Assembly: GCA_017471245.1 (NCBI GenBank)
Contig: JAFUVB010000015.1
Coordinates: 1-37,926 of the forward strand
Source: Prevotella sp.
GTDB lineage: Bacteria > Bacteroidota > Bacteroidia > Bacteroidales > Bacteroidaceae
Reading direction: 5' to 3'
DNA: 37,926 nucleotides
A model generated the notes under the pieces. It made no database searches. It was not told where the DNA came from and worked only from the letters and a program-made list of their open reading frames with translations. The position numbers and the translations under genes are program-made. Positions 7,713 through 17,088 of this stretch are shown piece after piece. Each line of letters begins with the position of its first letter. Position 1 is the first letter of the stretch.

Positions 7713-10181
7713 ATGGCAAAAAAGAAGCAAACTCGACAGGCAAAATCGTTTAGCGAAGCCATCGGAATCAAGAATATTTTTCAGAACGATATATTCAATT
7801 TCATCTTTGGATTTATCTTGCTGCTGATATCGGTTTACACCATCATCGCATTCATTTCCTACTTTTCTACAGGACAGGCAGACCAGAGCCTCGTGCTGGA
7901 TTTGCGGCCTAACGAATGGCTGAACACCACACGCGACTTCCAAAACAGCTGCGGTTCAATCGGAGCGCTGCTGTCAGACTTCTTCATTGCACGGTGTTTC
8001 GGCATTGCCGCATTCATCATTCCGGTGCTCTTGGCATTGGTAGGACTGAGAATGATGCACGCCTACAACAAGATAAACCTGCTGAAATGGTTCCTCTGCT
8101 TAGTGATTGTAATGCTGTGGTGCTCAGTTACTTTCGCCAAATTCCTCACTCCCATCATGGGCGATCAGGTGTTCAATCCCGGCGGCGACCACGGTCTGTT
8201 CTGCTGCCAGTTCTTAGAAAACGTGATAGGAACACCCGGACTGACGGCAGTATTGGCACTCATTGCCATTATTTTCCTTACATATCTGAGCAGCGAGACC
8301 ATCACCGTGATCAGGAAAATGCTGAACCCCATCGGCTATATCACCAACAAAGTGACGTTCATCATCACCAACGACCACAAGAAAGACAAGGACGAGGCGG
8401 AGGAAACCATCAAACCGGAACCCGACCCAACCACTTTCGACGACCCGGAACCACAGACCGTGGTATTCGAAGGTGAGGACATCGCCGCGGCAATGACTGT
8501 TCCCGAAAACCAAACAACCGATTCCACCGAAGAAACAAAGGAAAAGAAAGCTGAGAAATCGGAAAATGATGCCGACAAGACACAGATGGACATCGAGCTT
8601 GCCGGTGAAGAGGAGAAGGCAAAAGGACATGTCGTTGGCGGAGAAGTGGATCTCAGCACGCCGATCAACCATAAGGAGCCATGGACAAGATATAAATATC
8701 CTGCCCTCGACCTGCTTCAGAAGTATGAAAGCGACAGCAAGCCATACATCGACATGGAGGAACAGACGGCAAACAAGAACCGTATCGTGGAGGTGCTCAA
8801 CAGTTTCGGCGTTTCAATCAAGAGCATCAAGGCAACGGTAGGTCCCACCATCACGCTCTATGAGATACAGCCTGCCGAGGGCGTGCGCATTTCGAGAATC
8901 AAGAATCTTGAAAACGACATCGCACTGAGCCTTGCCGCATTGGGCATACGTATCATTGCGCCCATTCCGGGCAAAGGAACCATCGGTATTGAGGTGCCGA
9001 ACAAGAAGTCGAGCATTGTGTCGATGGAGTCGATTCTCAACTCTAAGAAGTTCCAGGAAACAACCATGGAACTGCCCATTGCTTTGGGAAAGACCATTAC
9101 AAACGAAGTTTACATGGTTGACCTGACCAAGATTCCGCATCTGCTTGTGGCAGGTGCCACCGGACAAGGAAAGTCTGTCGGCTTGAACGCAATCATCACT
9201 TCACTGCTCTATAAGAAACATCCGAATGAGCTGAAGATTATTCTCATCGACCCGAAAAAGGTGGAATTCAGCGTATACGGACCCATCGAGCCGCATTTCA
9301 TGGCAAAAGTGGCTGGCGACGAAGACGATGCCATCATCACAGACGTGACCAAAGTGGTGAGAACACTCAACAGCCTGTGCAAGCTGATGGATCATCGCTA
9401 CGACATGCTCAAGCTTGTGAAGGCACGAAACATCAAGGAATACAACCAGAAATACCTGAACCACCAGCTGGATCTCACGCAAGGGCACGAATACATGCCA
9501 TATATCGTCGTGATCATCGACGAGTTCGGCGACCTGATCATGACCGCCGGCAAGGAGGTGGAGCTGCCTATCGCCCGCATTGCTCAGCTGGCACGTGCCG
9601 TGGGAATACACATGGTGATTGCCACACAGCGCCCAACCACCAACATCATCACGGGTACCATCAAGGCAAACTTCCCCGGAAGAATGGCATTCAGGGTGAG
9701 TTCGATGATCGACTCACGCACGATTCTCGACCGTCCAGGTGCCAATCAGCTGATAGGACGTGGCGACATGCTGATACTTGTGGGCAACGAACCCGAGCGA
9801 GTGCAGTGTGCTTTCGTCGACACACCCGAGGTGGAGCGCATCAACAAGTATATTGCCGCACAGCCCGGTCCGCTCTCTCCGTTGGAACTGCCTGAGCCTG
9901 CCACCGACGAAGGCGACGGTTTGGGCGGAGGCGGAGCCATGGACACCAGTTCGCTTGATCCGCTCTTCGAAGAGGCTGCCGCATCCATCGTTGTTTCGCA
10001 GCAGGGTTCCACGAGCATGATTCAGCGGAAATTTGCCATCGGATACAACCGTGCGGGCAGGCTGATGGACCAGTTGGAGAGAGCCGGCATCGTTGGTGCC
10101 GCACAAGGCAGCAAGCCGCGCGAAGTGTTAATTACTGATATGAACACCCTCGACACACTGCTTGCATCGTTAAGAAGATGA
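7713..10181 (+). CDS. ftsK: DNA translocase FtsK/SpoIIIE family
   Basis: FtsK couples cell division to chromosome segregation by pumping DNA at the septum. The 822-residue protein has four predicted membrane helices (about 28-50, 95-115, 122-145, 172-193). An acidic, low-complexity linker of only about 100 residues follows (220-320), much shorter than in E. coli FtsK. The motor domain has Walker A GATGQGKS at 481-488 and Walker B VVIIDEFGDL at 599-608. A C-terminal winged-helix gamma domain (about 755-820, with RKFAIGYNRAGRLMDQLE at 772-789) would recognise polar DNA sequences and activate XerCD. It is followed by the LolA-like gene in the same orientation, an arrangement I recall as common in Bacteroidales. 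Confidence 0.97.
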   Translation: MAKKKQTRQAKSFSEAIGIKNIFQNDIFNFIFGFILLLISVYTIIAFISYFSTGQADQSLVLDLRPNEWLNTTRDFQNSCGSIGALLSDFFIARCFGIAAFIIPVLLALVGLRMMHAYNKINLLKWFLCLVIVMLWCSVTFAKFLTPIMGDQVFNPGGDHGLFCCQFLENVIGTPGLTAVLALIAIIFLTYLSSETITVIRKMLNPIGYITNKVTFIITNDHKKDKDEAEETIKPEPDPTTFDDPEPQTVVFEGEDIAAAMTVPENQTTDSTEETKEKKAEKSENDADKTQMDIELAGEEEKAKGHVVGGEVDLSTPINHKEPWTRYKYPALDLLQKYESDSKPYIDMEEQTANKNRIVEVLNSFGVSIKSIKATVGPTITLYEIQPAEGVRISRIKNLENDIALSLAALGIRIIAPIPGKGTIGIEVPNKKSSIVSMESILNSKKFQETTMELPIALGKTITNEVYMVDLTKIPHLLVAGATGQGKSVGLNAIITSLLYKKHPNELKIILIDPKKVEFSVYGPIEPHFMAKVAGDEDDAIITDVTKVVRTLNSLCKLMDHRYDMLKLVKARNIKEYNQKYLNHQLDLTQGHEYMPYIVVIIDEFGDLIMTAGKEVELPIARIAQLARAVGIHMVIATQRPTTNIITGTIKANFPGRMAFRVSSMIDSRTILDRPGANQLIGRGDMLILVGNEPERVQCAFVDTPEVERINKYIAAQPGPLSPLELPEPATDEGDGLGGGGAMDTSSLDPLFEEAAASIVVSQQGSTSMIQRKFAIGYNRAGRLMDQLERAGIVGAAQGSKPREVLITDMNTLDTLLASLRR

Positions 10182-10239
10182 AAAAGGAATAAACCTCAAC
10201 AGGTTTCTGTTGTCAAAAAGTAGCAGAACAATAAAGAAT

Positions 10240-10851
10240 ATGACAATGAAAAAGACTTTGATTATTACAATATCGCTCATCTTTGCGATGGGCATGCATG
10301 CACAGAACGCAGAACAGGCACGCAAGATTCTCGACAAGACAGCTGCCACAGTGAGCAATAAAGGCGGGGCTTCCGCCAGTTTCACGATGAACGGGAAATA
10401 CGGCAACACATCGGGAACCATCAATATCAAGGGCAACAAGTTCTGTGCCTACACCCCACAAGCCATCATCTGGTACGACGGGAAGACGCAATGGACCTAC
10501 AACAAGAGCGCCGACGAGGTGAACGTGAGCACTCCCACACAGGCACAGCAGCAGTCGCTGAACCCGTATACGTTTATCAATCTCTACAAAAACGGCTTCA
10601 ACATGAGCAGCAAGGCTGTTGGCGGTGGCTCCAACCAAGTGCATCTCACGGCGCAGAACCAGAAAAGCGGCATACAGGAGATGTATATCACTATCGACAA
10701 AAACTACCATCCCACGCAGGTGAAAATGCGCACCTCCAAGGGATGGAGCACCATCAGCATCTCCAATTTCAAGGCAAAGAAGCTGAGCGACGCTGCTTTC
10801 AAGTTCAATGCCAAGGCGTATCCCAATGCGGAAATCATCGATTTAAGATAG
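10240..10851 (+). CDS. LolA-like periplasmic outer-membrane lipoprotein carrier
   Basis: The protein has a signal peptide (MKKTLIITISLIFAMGMHA, cleavage before QNAEQ) and about 180 mature residues resembling the LolA/LolB half-barrel that carries lipoproteins across the periplasm. The start is taken at ATG 10240; ATG 10246 gives an equally good signal peptide (MKKTL...). A TTG at 10210 would add ten residues with no signal-peptide character and is rejected. It lies 58 bp after ftsK and 9 bp before the DUF5687 gene, so the three may share a transcript. The intervening CAACAG-GTTT-CTGTTG (10198-10213) is a small hairpin. Confidence 0.8.
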   Translation: MTMKKTLIITISLIFAMGMHAQNAEQARKILDKTAATVSNKGGASASFTMNGKYGNTSGTINIKGNKFCAYTPQAIIWYDGKTQWTYNKSADEVNVSTPTQAQQQSLNPYTFINLYKNGFNMSSKAVGGGSNQVHLTAQNQKSGIQEMYITIDKNYHPTQVKMRTSKGWSTISISNFKAKKLSDAAFKFNAKAYPNAEIIDLR

Positions 10852-10860
10852 AGAAACGAC

Positions 10861-12360
10861 ATGAACAGATTTGAACTATTCAAGATTCTCAGACAGCACA
10901 TCAAACTGAGCAACAAGAGAAGCCTCACTTACGAGATGAACAAAACGGCAAAGACACTTATATATATTATGAGTGGCTTTGTCATTATGTATCTGCTGTT
11001 CATTGCGATTCTCATCTCCCTCGTTGCCAACGACTCTACCACCGAAACGCCTACGGAGTTTCTCTTCGGCATGCTCCCCTTCATGCTGGTGGCCGACTTC
11101 CTCTTCCGATTCCTCGGACAGCAGACTCCGGCGCAGCTCATCAAGCCATATCTGCTGCTGCCGATACCGAAATATGCATGCGTGGAGAACTTCATCCTGT
11201 CGAGCATGATAGCCGGCAACAACCTGCTGTGGCTGTGCATCACGGTGCCTTATGCCATCATGTGCCTGCTTTTCAGCTACGGACTGATGGCAGCCATTGG
11301 TTTCGTGGTGGGATTCCAGCTCATCATCATCATCAACAGCCAGAACTACATGCTGTGGCGCACACTCATCGTGAGGAACATCCTGTGGTGGATTGCTCCG
11401 ATAGCCGTGTATGCACTGCTGTTCTTGCCGTGGATGGTGAAGAACTTCGACTATATGTTCAGCCTTTATGGCAGCATCGGCAACGGCGTGGCATCGTGGA
11501 GCGTGCTCACCTTTGCCGCCATCATTGCCATCATCGCAGCATTCTTCTTCATCAACAGAAAGATTCAGTATCACTATACGATCATTGACACCTCAAACGA
11601 AAAGAACACAAAGCTGAAGACCGTGAGCGAATTCCGGCAGCTCGACAGGTTCGGCGAGGTGGGAGAATACCTGAAACTGGAAATCAAGAGCATCATGCGC
11701 AACAAGAACATGCGCAACTCGTTCCTCTACAGCACCATCTTCACGGTGTTCCTCAGCGCAATGATCTCATACACCGACGTTTACGACGATTCGTTCTCAA
11801 GCAAGTTCTTCATCGTCTACGTGTTTATCATCAACGGCGGAATGCTCTTGGTGAAGGTGATGGGTGCAGAGGGCAACTACATCGACTGCCTGCTCACCCA
11901 CAAGGAGAACATCCTGCAGCTGCTGCATGCCAAGTATTACTTCTATACCATACTGCTCCTGCTGCCGTTCATCATCATGCTGCCCACCGTTTTCATGGGC
12001 AAGTACAGTCTGCTGATGCTGATTTCGATGATGATGTTTGCCGCAGGACCCATATTCTGCACGTTTATGCAGATGGCAGTGTGGAACAAACAGACCATTC
12101 CACTGAACAGCAAGCTGGTGAGCAAGGGCAATGTGGAGACCAACTGGTTTGCTGTGGGAGCCGAAATGGCAGCCATGTTCCTGCCTGTGGTGTTCCTCAG
12201 CATCCTCGGACTGTTCTTCAACGACACCATCACCTACTCCATCATGCTCGTCATCGGCGTTATCTTCATCGCTGCACGCAACATCTGGATGAGAAACATC
12301 TATCAGCGCTTCATGGCAAGGCGCTATGAGAACACGGAGAGCTACCGCGCCACACGCTGA
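10861..12360 (+). CDS. DUF5687 family multi-pass membrane protein
   Basis: The 499-residue protein has about ten hydrophobic segments, spread over roughly 31-55, 65-82, 110-185, 200-235 and the C-terminal half. A cytoplasmic-looking charged stretch (about 240-285) separates the two halves. It resembles DUF5687, a Bacteroidetes family with the look of an ABC-2-type exporter permease. Its substrate is unknown. In this family an ATP-binding subunit gene is often adjacent; here none follows, because the next 740 bp hold only repeats. It starts 9 bp after the LolA-like gene. The family assignment is from recall of sequence features, not from a search. Confidence 0.7.
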   Translation: MNRFELFKILRQHIKLSNKRSLTYEMNKTAKTLIYIMSGFVIMYLLFIAILISLVANDSTTETPTEFLFGMLPFMLVADFLFRFLGQQTPAQLIKPYLLLPIPKYACVENFILSSMIAGNNLLWLCITVPYAIMCLLFSYGLMAAIGFVVGFQLIIIINSQNYMLWRTLIVRNILWWIAPIAVYALLFLPWMVKNFDYMFSLYGSIGNGVASWSVLTFAAIIAIIAAFFFINRKIQYHYTIIDTSNEKNTKLKTVSEFRQLDRFGEVGEYLKLEIKSIMRNKNMRNSFLYSTIFTVFLSAMISYTDVYDDSFSSKFFIVYVFIINGGMLLVKVMGAEGNYIDCLLTHKENILQLLHAKYYFYTILLLLPFIIMLPTVFMGKYSLLMLISMMMFAAGPIFCTFMQMAVWNKQTIPLNSKLVSKGNVETNWFAVGAEMAAMFLPVVFLSILGLFFNDTITYSIMLVIGVIFIAARNIWMRNIYQRFMARRYENTESYRATR

Positions 12361-12380
12361 AAAATCTGATCTCATGCGAT

Positions 12381-12550
12381 GAAACCATAGGTTTTGAACG
12401 TTGAAACCTGTGGTTTTGAATGATGAAAACTATGGTTTAGAACGTTGGGAACTATGGTTTTGAATGATGAAAACTATGGTTTTGAACGATGGAAACTATG
12501 GTTTAGAACGATGGGAAATATGGTTTAGAATGATGGAACTATCGGGGCGA
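12381..12550. repeat. 22-bp tandem repeat array, seven copies plus a partial copy
   Basis: Contiguous 22-bp units start at 12381, 12403, 12425, 12447, 12469, 12491 and 12513, with a shortened eighth at 12535. The consensus is close to GRAAACTATGGTTTTGAAYGAT. The first unit contains AAACCATAGGTTT, which is nearly self-complementary apart from its ATA centre, and later units keep AAAC/GTTT arms. There are no spacers. It begins 20 bp after the DUF5687 stop codon. A second array with the same period and a related core is at 28244-28323. Confidence 0.9.
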
Positions 12551-12596
12551 TTGTAAAGAAATACTACTTCTCCCATACTCAAAAAAACACAATATA

Positions 12597-12911
12597 GTGC
12601 ACCTGCGCATAAACAACTAAGTATCAAGCATTTAAACGATTTTATCCCGCACCCGCTGGCGCACCTGCTGCGTCACCCGCTGCGTAATCTTCTGACAATA
12701 ATTTGTAATGAATTCAGAAAGAACAACAACAATTACATGGCACAATCCAGATGATTGGAGCAAACATGAAAGAACAAATAGGAGATATATGAAATTATTG
12801 AACAAAATAATGTCAGAAGATTACGCAGCGGATGACGCAGCAGGTGCGCCAGCGGGTGCGGGATAAACTCACCCAACATCCTGAATACCAACTACATAAG
12901 CGCAGGTGCAC
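12597..12911. mobile_element. 315-bp composite inverted-repeat element (MITE/REP-like)
   Basis: The inner arms 12641-12697 and 12811-12867 are 57 bp each and complementary with one mismatch. Outside them, GTGCACCTGCGC (12597-12608) and GCGCAGGTGCAC (12900-12911) form a second, perfect inverted pair. The distance between inner and outer pairs is 32 bp on both sides, so the whole is symmetric. The inner arms are made of 12-bp units of the type GCAGCRGGTRMC. The central 113 bp are AT-rich and hold the start of a 52-aa ORF. Symmetry, dispersal (partial copy at 57-164) and intergenic position suggest a small non-autonomous mobile element, but no transposase or clear target duplication is seen. Confidence 0.65.
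12708..12866 (+). CDS. 52-aa ORF inside the composite inverted repeat
   Basis: ATG 12708 to TAA 12866 encodes a 52-residue peptide beginning MNSERTTTITWHNPDDW and ending in the Ala/Gly/Asp-rich tail YAADDAAGAPAGAG. The N-terminal 35 residues are balanced and contain a Trp-His-Asn-Pro motif and a basic segment, more protein-like than random AT-rich DNA. The tail is encoded by the right inverted arm. No family is recognised, and there is no clear ribosome-binding site. In the partial copy at 58-99 the same frame reads YAAGNAAGNASDDR before a stop, so the tail frame is kept, but that copy has an in-frame stop just before it. Confidence 0.35.
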   Translation: MNSERTTTITWHNPDDWSKHERTNRRYMKLLNKIMSEDYAADDAAGAPAGAG

Positions 12912-13014
12912 ATAAATATCGTTTTTAGACTAAGGAGAGAGTAAAGAAACCGAACATTCTTAAGACGCTTCCATGACACCCGCACGGTCCTCATGCAAAC
13001 AATTTCGTGGAATT

Positions 13015-13064
13015 AAAAAGATTGTGCAGATTCGGCAAACAAACAATCTGCTGAATCTGCACAA
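13015..13064 (-). terminator. Rho-independent terminator of the atp operon
   Basis: A perfect 12-bp inverted repeat (13022-13033 with 13053-13064, TTGTGCAGATTC / GAATCTGCACAA) is followed on the minus strand by CTTTTT (13020-13015). It lies about 35 bp beyond the atpG stop. The loop is long (19 nt), but the T-run lies only on the minus-strand side, matching the operon direction. Confidence 0.75.
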
Positions 13065-13099
13065 ACGATTAGACCTGATCGGAGCGGCAATCTGGTGAC

Positions 13100-14068
13100 T
13101 TAGTTGTTCACCGATCCGCCGACGATATCAAGCAATTCATTCGTAATAGCCTGCTGACGACTCTTGTTGTATTGCAAGTTGAGGTCGCGAAGCAGTTCGT
13201 CGGCATTGTCGGTAGCTGTCTGCATTGCCACCATGCGCGCTGCATGCTCACTGGCAACACTGTCAAGCAGGGCCGTATAGAGCATCAGATGAGCCAGCTT
13301 AGGTATCAGCTTGCCGAGCACTTCGTCCATGGAAGGCTCCACGATGAAGTTGTCGTTCAGCGGTTTTGCTGCTGCCTTCTCGCGCGTTTCTTGCTGGCGG
13401 TCGCGCTGTTTGAGATACTCCACAGCCTCGCGCGTTGCCACGTTGCTGGTCAGGTCGCGCTCTTTGTCTTCTGCCAACTCGCTCTCGATGTCGATCGGGA
13501 GGAAGGTCTTGCGAGTGAGGATCTGTGAGCCTGCACTCTTGAAATGATGGTAGATCATCTCAACGCGGTCAACCTCTCCATTCGCGAACTTCTCACCCAG
13601 TTCCATGGCGATGTCAATACAATCGTGGATGCTTGGCTTATCAGCCAGAGCGGTGAAATCACCGGCAGACCTCAACCCGAGTTTCGTCACTTTTTCTGCT
13701 ACCTTCCGGCCGATGGGATAGATCAGGATATGATCCTTTCCAAGGTGCTCGTAGTCGGCAACAGTCTGCTGCATCATCTTGATTACATTGGCATTGAAGC
13801 CTCCGCAGAGCGAAGAGTTGCTGGCATAAACGATGAGCGCCACGTTTTGAACTGGCCGCTCAATGCTATACACGGTCTGAGCGTCAGCCTCAGAAGCAAT
13901 GAATGTCTTGAGGATATGCTCAAGCATGCTCTCGTAGGGAAGCATGTTCTCTATCGCCACCTGTGCATGATGAAGCTTGGATGATGCCACCATTTTCATG
14001 GCACTCGTAATCTTACGGGTGCTGTTTACGCTGGCAATACGACCTTTTATCTCTTTAAGTGACGGCAT
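13100..14068 (-). CDS. atpG: F1 ATP synthase gamma subunit
   Basis: The 322-residue protein begins with the gamma signature (MPSLKEIKGRIASVNSTRKI), the N-terminal coiled-coil helix that forms the rotor shaft. It ends with the matching C-terminal helix (ARMVAMQTATDNADELL... near 280-322), which pairs with it inside the alpha3beta3 ring. It is some 30 residues longer than E. coli gamma, with the extra length in the middle Rossmann-like domain (about 200-245, charged KERDLTSNVATRE region). It is the last gene of the operon, 6 bp after atpA, and is followed by a terminator. Confidence 0.96.
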   Translation of the reverse strand: MPSLKEIKGRIASVNSTRKITSAMKMVASSKLHHAQVAIENMLPYESMLEHILKTFIASEADAQTVYSIERPVQNVALIVYASNSSLCGGFNANVIKMMQQTVADYEHLGKDHILIYPIGRKVAEKVTKLGLRSAGDFTALADKPSIHDCIDIAMELGEKFANGEVDRVEMIYHHFKSAGSQILTRKTFLPIDIESELAEDKERDLTSNVATREAVEYLKQRDRQQETREKAAAKPLNDNFIVEPSMDEVLGKLIPKLAHLMLYTALLDSVASEHAARMVAMQTATDNADELLRDLNLQYNKSRQQAITNELLDIVGGSVNN

Positions 14069-14074
14069 AGGCTA

Positions 14075-15661
14075 TTACTTTTTATACTGTCCGGCAATAT
14101 CTGCCATTACAGCCTCGATGGCTTTCGTTACGTCATCGTCAATCTTTCCGCTGCCGAGAATCTCGATCACCTCGGGACGAGTGGAGCGAAGCTTGTCCAA
14201 GAAACTGTCTTGGCACTCGCGCACTTTGTCTACGGGAACCTCGTGCATCAGTCCATGCACACCGCAATACAGTATGGCAATCTGCTCGCCGACGGGCATC
14301 GGGCTATACTGGGGCTGAATCAGCAGCTGGTTGTTCTTACGTCCACGGTCGAGCGTCATGGCTGTAACGGCATCCATATCGCTTGAGAATTTGGAGAAAG
14401 CCTCAAGCTCACGATACTGCGCCTGATCGATTTTCAGCGTACCTGCCACCTTTTTCATCGACTTGATCTGTGCCGAACCACCCACACGAGATACGGAAAT
14501 ACCCACGTTGATGGCTGGGCGGAATCCCTGGTTGAAGAGGTCTGACTCCAGATAAATCTGTCCGTCGGTGATGGAAATCACATTGGTAGGAATGTAGGCA
14601 GACACGTCGCCGGCCTGCGTCTCGATGATTGGAAGAGCCGTAAGCGAACCTCCACCCTTCACATGTCCCTTCATGCACTCAGGCAGGTCGTTCATCTGCT
14701 CTGCCACTTCCTGCTGCTCGTTGATCTTGGCAGCACGCTCAAGCAAGCGTGAATGCAGGTAGAACACATCACCGGGATAGGCTTCACGACCGGAAGGACG
14801 ACGGAGAATCAGCGACACCTCACGGTATGCCACAGCCTGCTTTGACAAATCGTCGTAAACAACGAGGGCTGGCAGACCGCGGTCGCGGAAATACTCGCCG
14901 ATGGCAGCACCGGCGAATGGTGCATAATACTGCATGGCTGCAGGGTCGGCAGCGGTTGCTGCCACCACAATAGTGTATGGCATGGCGCCATGCTCCTTCA
15001 GTGTTGCAACGAGAGCAGCCACTGTTGAAGCCTTCTGACCGATGGCCACATAGATACAATATACGGGCTTGCCTGCTTCATAGAAGCTTTTCTGGTTGAT
15101 GATGGTGTCTACGGCAATGGCAGTCTTACCTGTCTGGCGGTCACCGATGATCAACTCGCGCTGTCCGCGACCGATAGGAATCATGGAATCCACGGCTTTC
15201 AGACCGGTTTGAAGCGGCTCTTTCACGGGCTGACGATAGATAACGCCAGGAGCCTTGCGGTCGAGAGGCATCTCGAAAGCGCCGGTCAGGTCGATGTCGC
15301 CCTTACCGTCGATGGCCTGACCCAACGGATTGATCACACGGCCGAGCATGTTATCGTTCACACGGATAGATGCAATGCGCTTGGTGCGCTTCACCACCTG
15401 ACCTTCTTTAATGCCGGATGTGGGACCTAAAAGCACACAACCCACGTTGTCTTCCTCAAGGTTCATCACGATAGCCATCGTACCATTCTCGAATTCAAGC
15501 AACTCATTGGCTTCGGCATTTCGGAGACCATAGATTCGCGCCACACCGTCGCTCACGGTCAGCACAGTACCAATCTCGTCGTAGTTCTCCTGATTGCTGA
15601 TGCCCTTCAATTGCTGGATGAGCACTTCAGATACTTCGCTTGGCTTTATTTTATCTGACAT
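14075..15661 (-). CDS. atpA: F1 ATP synthase alpha subunit
   Basis: The 528-residue non-catalytic nucleotide-binding subunit has the P-loop GDRQTGKT at 173-180 and the [14 protein letters not shown] segment typical of alpha. The arginine-finger region [11 protein letters not shown] is intact, so it can support catalysis at the beta sites. The start codon lies 42 bp after the atpH stop, the widest gap within this half of the operon; the order H-A-G is kept. Confidence 0.97.
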   Translation of the reverse strand: MSDKIKPSEVSEVLIQQLKGISNQENYDEIGTVLTVSDGVARIYGLRNAEANELLEFENGTMAIVMNLEEDNVGCVLLGPTSGIKEGQVVKRTKRIASIRVNDNMLGRVINPLGQAIDGKGDIDLTGAFEMPLDRKAPGVIYRQPVKEPLQTGLKAVDSMIPIGRGQRELIIGDRQTGKTAIAVDTIINQKSFYEAGKPVYCIYVAIGQKASTVAALVATLKEHGAMPYTIVVAATAADPAAMQYYAPFAGAAIGEYFRDRGLPALVVYDDLSKQAVAYREVSLILRRPSGREAYPGDVFYLHSRLLERAAKINEQQEVAEQMNDLPECMKGHVKGGGSLTALPIIETQAGDVSAYIPTNVISITDGQIYLESDLFNQGFRPAINVGISVSRVGGSAQIKSMKKVAGTLKIDQAQYRELEAFSKFSSDMDAVTAMTLDRGRKNNQLLIQPQYSPMPVGEQIAILYCGVHGLMHEVPVDKVRECQDSFLDKLRSTRPEVIEILGSGKIDDDVTKAIEAVMADIAGQYKK

Positions 15662-15703
15662 TGTTCAATAATGTTTAATGTAAGAATTAATGAGAATAAT
15701 CCT

Positions 15704-16240
15704 TTATTTCTTCAGTGTGTTGAGTATCGAATGGAGCTTGTTCTTGACACTTGCATCCATGCGATAGGTGTCATACTCAAGGATGAAACCTCCGATGATG
15801 TCGGGATTTACCTCGGTCTCAAACTCCACGTTACCATTAGTTCTGCTCTCTACCATCTTCCGCATTCTCTGTTCTGTCTCTGGAGATACGGCGGTGGCAG
15901 TGATGAGTCGTCCACGGATGACGTTCTTCTGTTGCCTGTATAGGGTTATATATGAATTGGCCATGAACTGCATTATACTCTCCCTGTCTTCTTTCAAGAC
16001 CAGACTGATGAAGCGGTCTGTCACTTCAGTGCGATTCTCACCGCATGCTGTCAACAGAAGCTGCTCCTTCGTGTCTTTGGCGAGCATAGGATTGTCTATC
16101 GTGAACCTCAGCTGAGGCACGCGGACGTAACTTTCTGCCAGCGTCTGCATGTCATTATACACAGCCGACTCAAGCTTTAGCTCTGTGGCACTCTTCAAAA
16201 GCGCACGGGCATAACGTACCGATATCACTCCTATATCCAT
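15704..16240 (-). CDS. atpH: F1 ATP synthase delta subunit
   Basis: The 178-residue protein fits the OSCP/delta family. An N-terminal helical bundle begins ISVRYARALLKSA, and the C-terminal part contains GGFILEYDTYRMDASVKNKL (positions about 151-170), the usual delta signature region. Delta links the peripheral b-subunit stalk to the top of the alpha3beta3 head. It starts 7 bp after atpF. Confidence 0.95.
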   Translation of the reverse strand: MDIGVISVRYARALLKSATELKLESAVYNDMQTLAESYVRVPQLRFTIDNPMLAKDTKEQLLLTACGENRTEVTDRFISLVLKEDRESIMQFMANSYITLYRQQKNVIRGRLITATAVSPETEQRMRKMVESRTNGNVEFETEVNPDIIGGFILEYDTYRMDASVKNKLHSILNTLKK

Positions 16241-16247
16241 AGCCTTA

Positions 16248-16769
16248 TCAATTTGTAGAGGTCACATCATCCAGCAATCTGTCAATCATCTTCATCTGCT
16301 CAGCATCGGTGGAAAGCTTTTCGCGAAGCACTTTCTCGGCAATCTGAACGGAAAGCTCAGCTACTTGCGCGCGGATGTCGCGGATAGCCTGCTGCTTCTC
16401 GCCCTCTATCTCGGCCTTAGCCTCTGAGAGCAAGCGAGCCCCCTCGCTCTTTGCCTTCTCCTGAGCCTTCTGAACGATGGCTTCACGCGTATCGGCAGCC
16501 TCCTTCAGTATCTGCGCCTGCTTTTCGCGGGCATCTTGAAGGATGGCTTCTCCCTCCTGCTTGATGTTCTCTAATCTTTCTGATGCCTCGTGAGCTTTTT
16601 TCAGGCTCTCGTCAATATAGTTCTTTCGGTCATCAACCATCTTGATAATGGCAGGGAAACCGAATTTTGCGAGCACGAAAAGCACCACTAAGAACGCCAG
16701 AAGCATCCAGAACAGCAGTCCGAGATCAGGCGTGAGGATTGATGGCAATTTTGTGAAATCCATTAGCAA
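16248..16769 (-). CDS. atpF: Fo ATP synthase b subunit
   Basis: The 173-residue protein has one N-terminal membrane helix (about 16-36) and a long charged helix rich in Glu, Lys and Ala that forms the dimeric peripheral stalk. A single b gene is present, so a homodimer is expected rather than a b/b' pair. It lies 24 bp after atpE. Confidence 0.95.
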   Translation of the reverse strand: MLMDFTKLPSILTPDLGLLFWMLLAFLVVLFVLAKFGFPAIIKMVDDRKNYIDESLKKAHEASERLENIKQEGEAILQDAREKQAQILKEAADTREAIVQKAQEKAKSEGARLLSEAKAEIEGEKQQAIRDIRAQVAELSVQIAEKVLREKLSTDAEQMKMIDRLLDDVTSTN

Positions 16770-16793
16770 TAGAATTGCTTACTACGTATGTTA

Positions 16794-17084
<291 letters not shown>

Positions 17085-17088
17085 CTAT

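Noticed and set aside
10210-10239. Upstream TTG start for the LolA-like gene
   Set aside because: It would place ten polar residues before a good signal peptide; ATG 10240 or 10246 gives a normal exported precursor.
12381-12534. CRISPR array
   Set aside because: The 22-bp units are contiguous with no unique spacers, and no cas gene is present. The same holds for 28244-28323.
12553-12949. GTAAAGAAA (12553-12561 and 12941-12949) as a target-site duplication of the composite element
   Set aside because: The copies lie 35 and 29 bp outside the outer arms rather than next to them, and the 9-bp AT-rich word is common.
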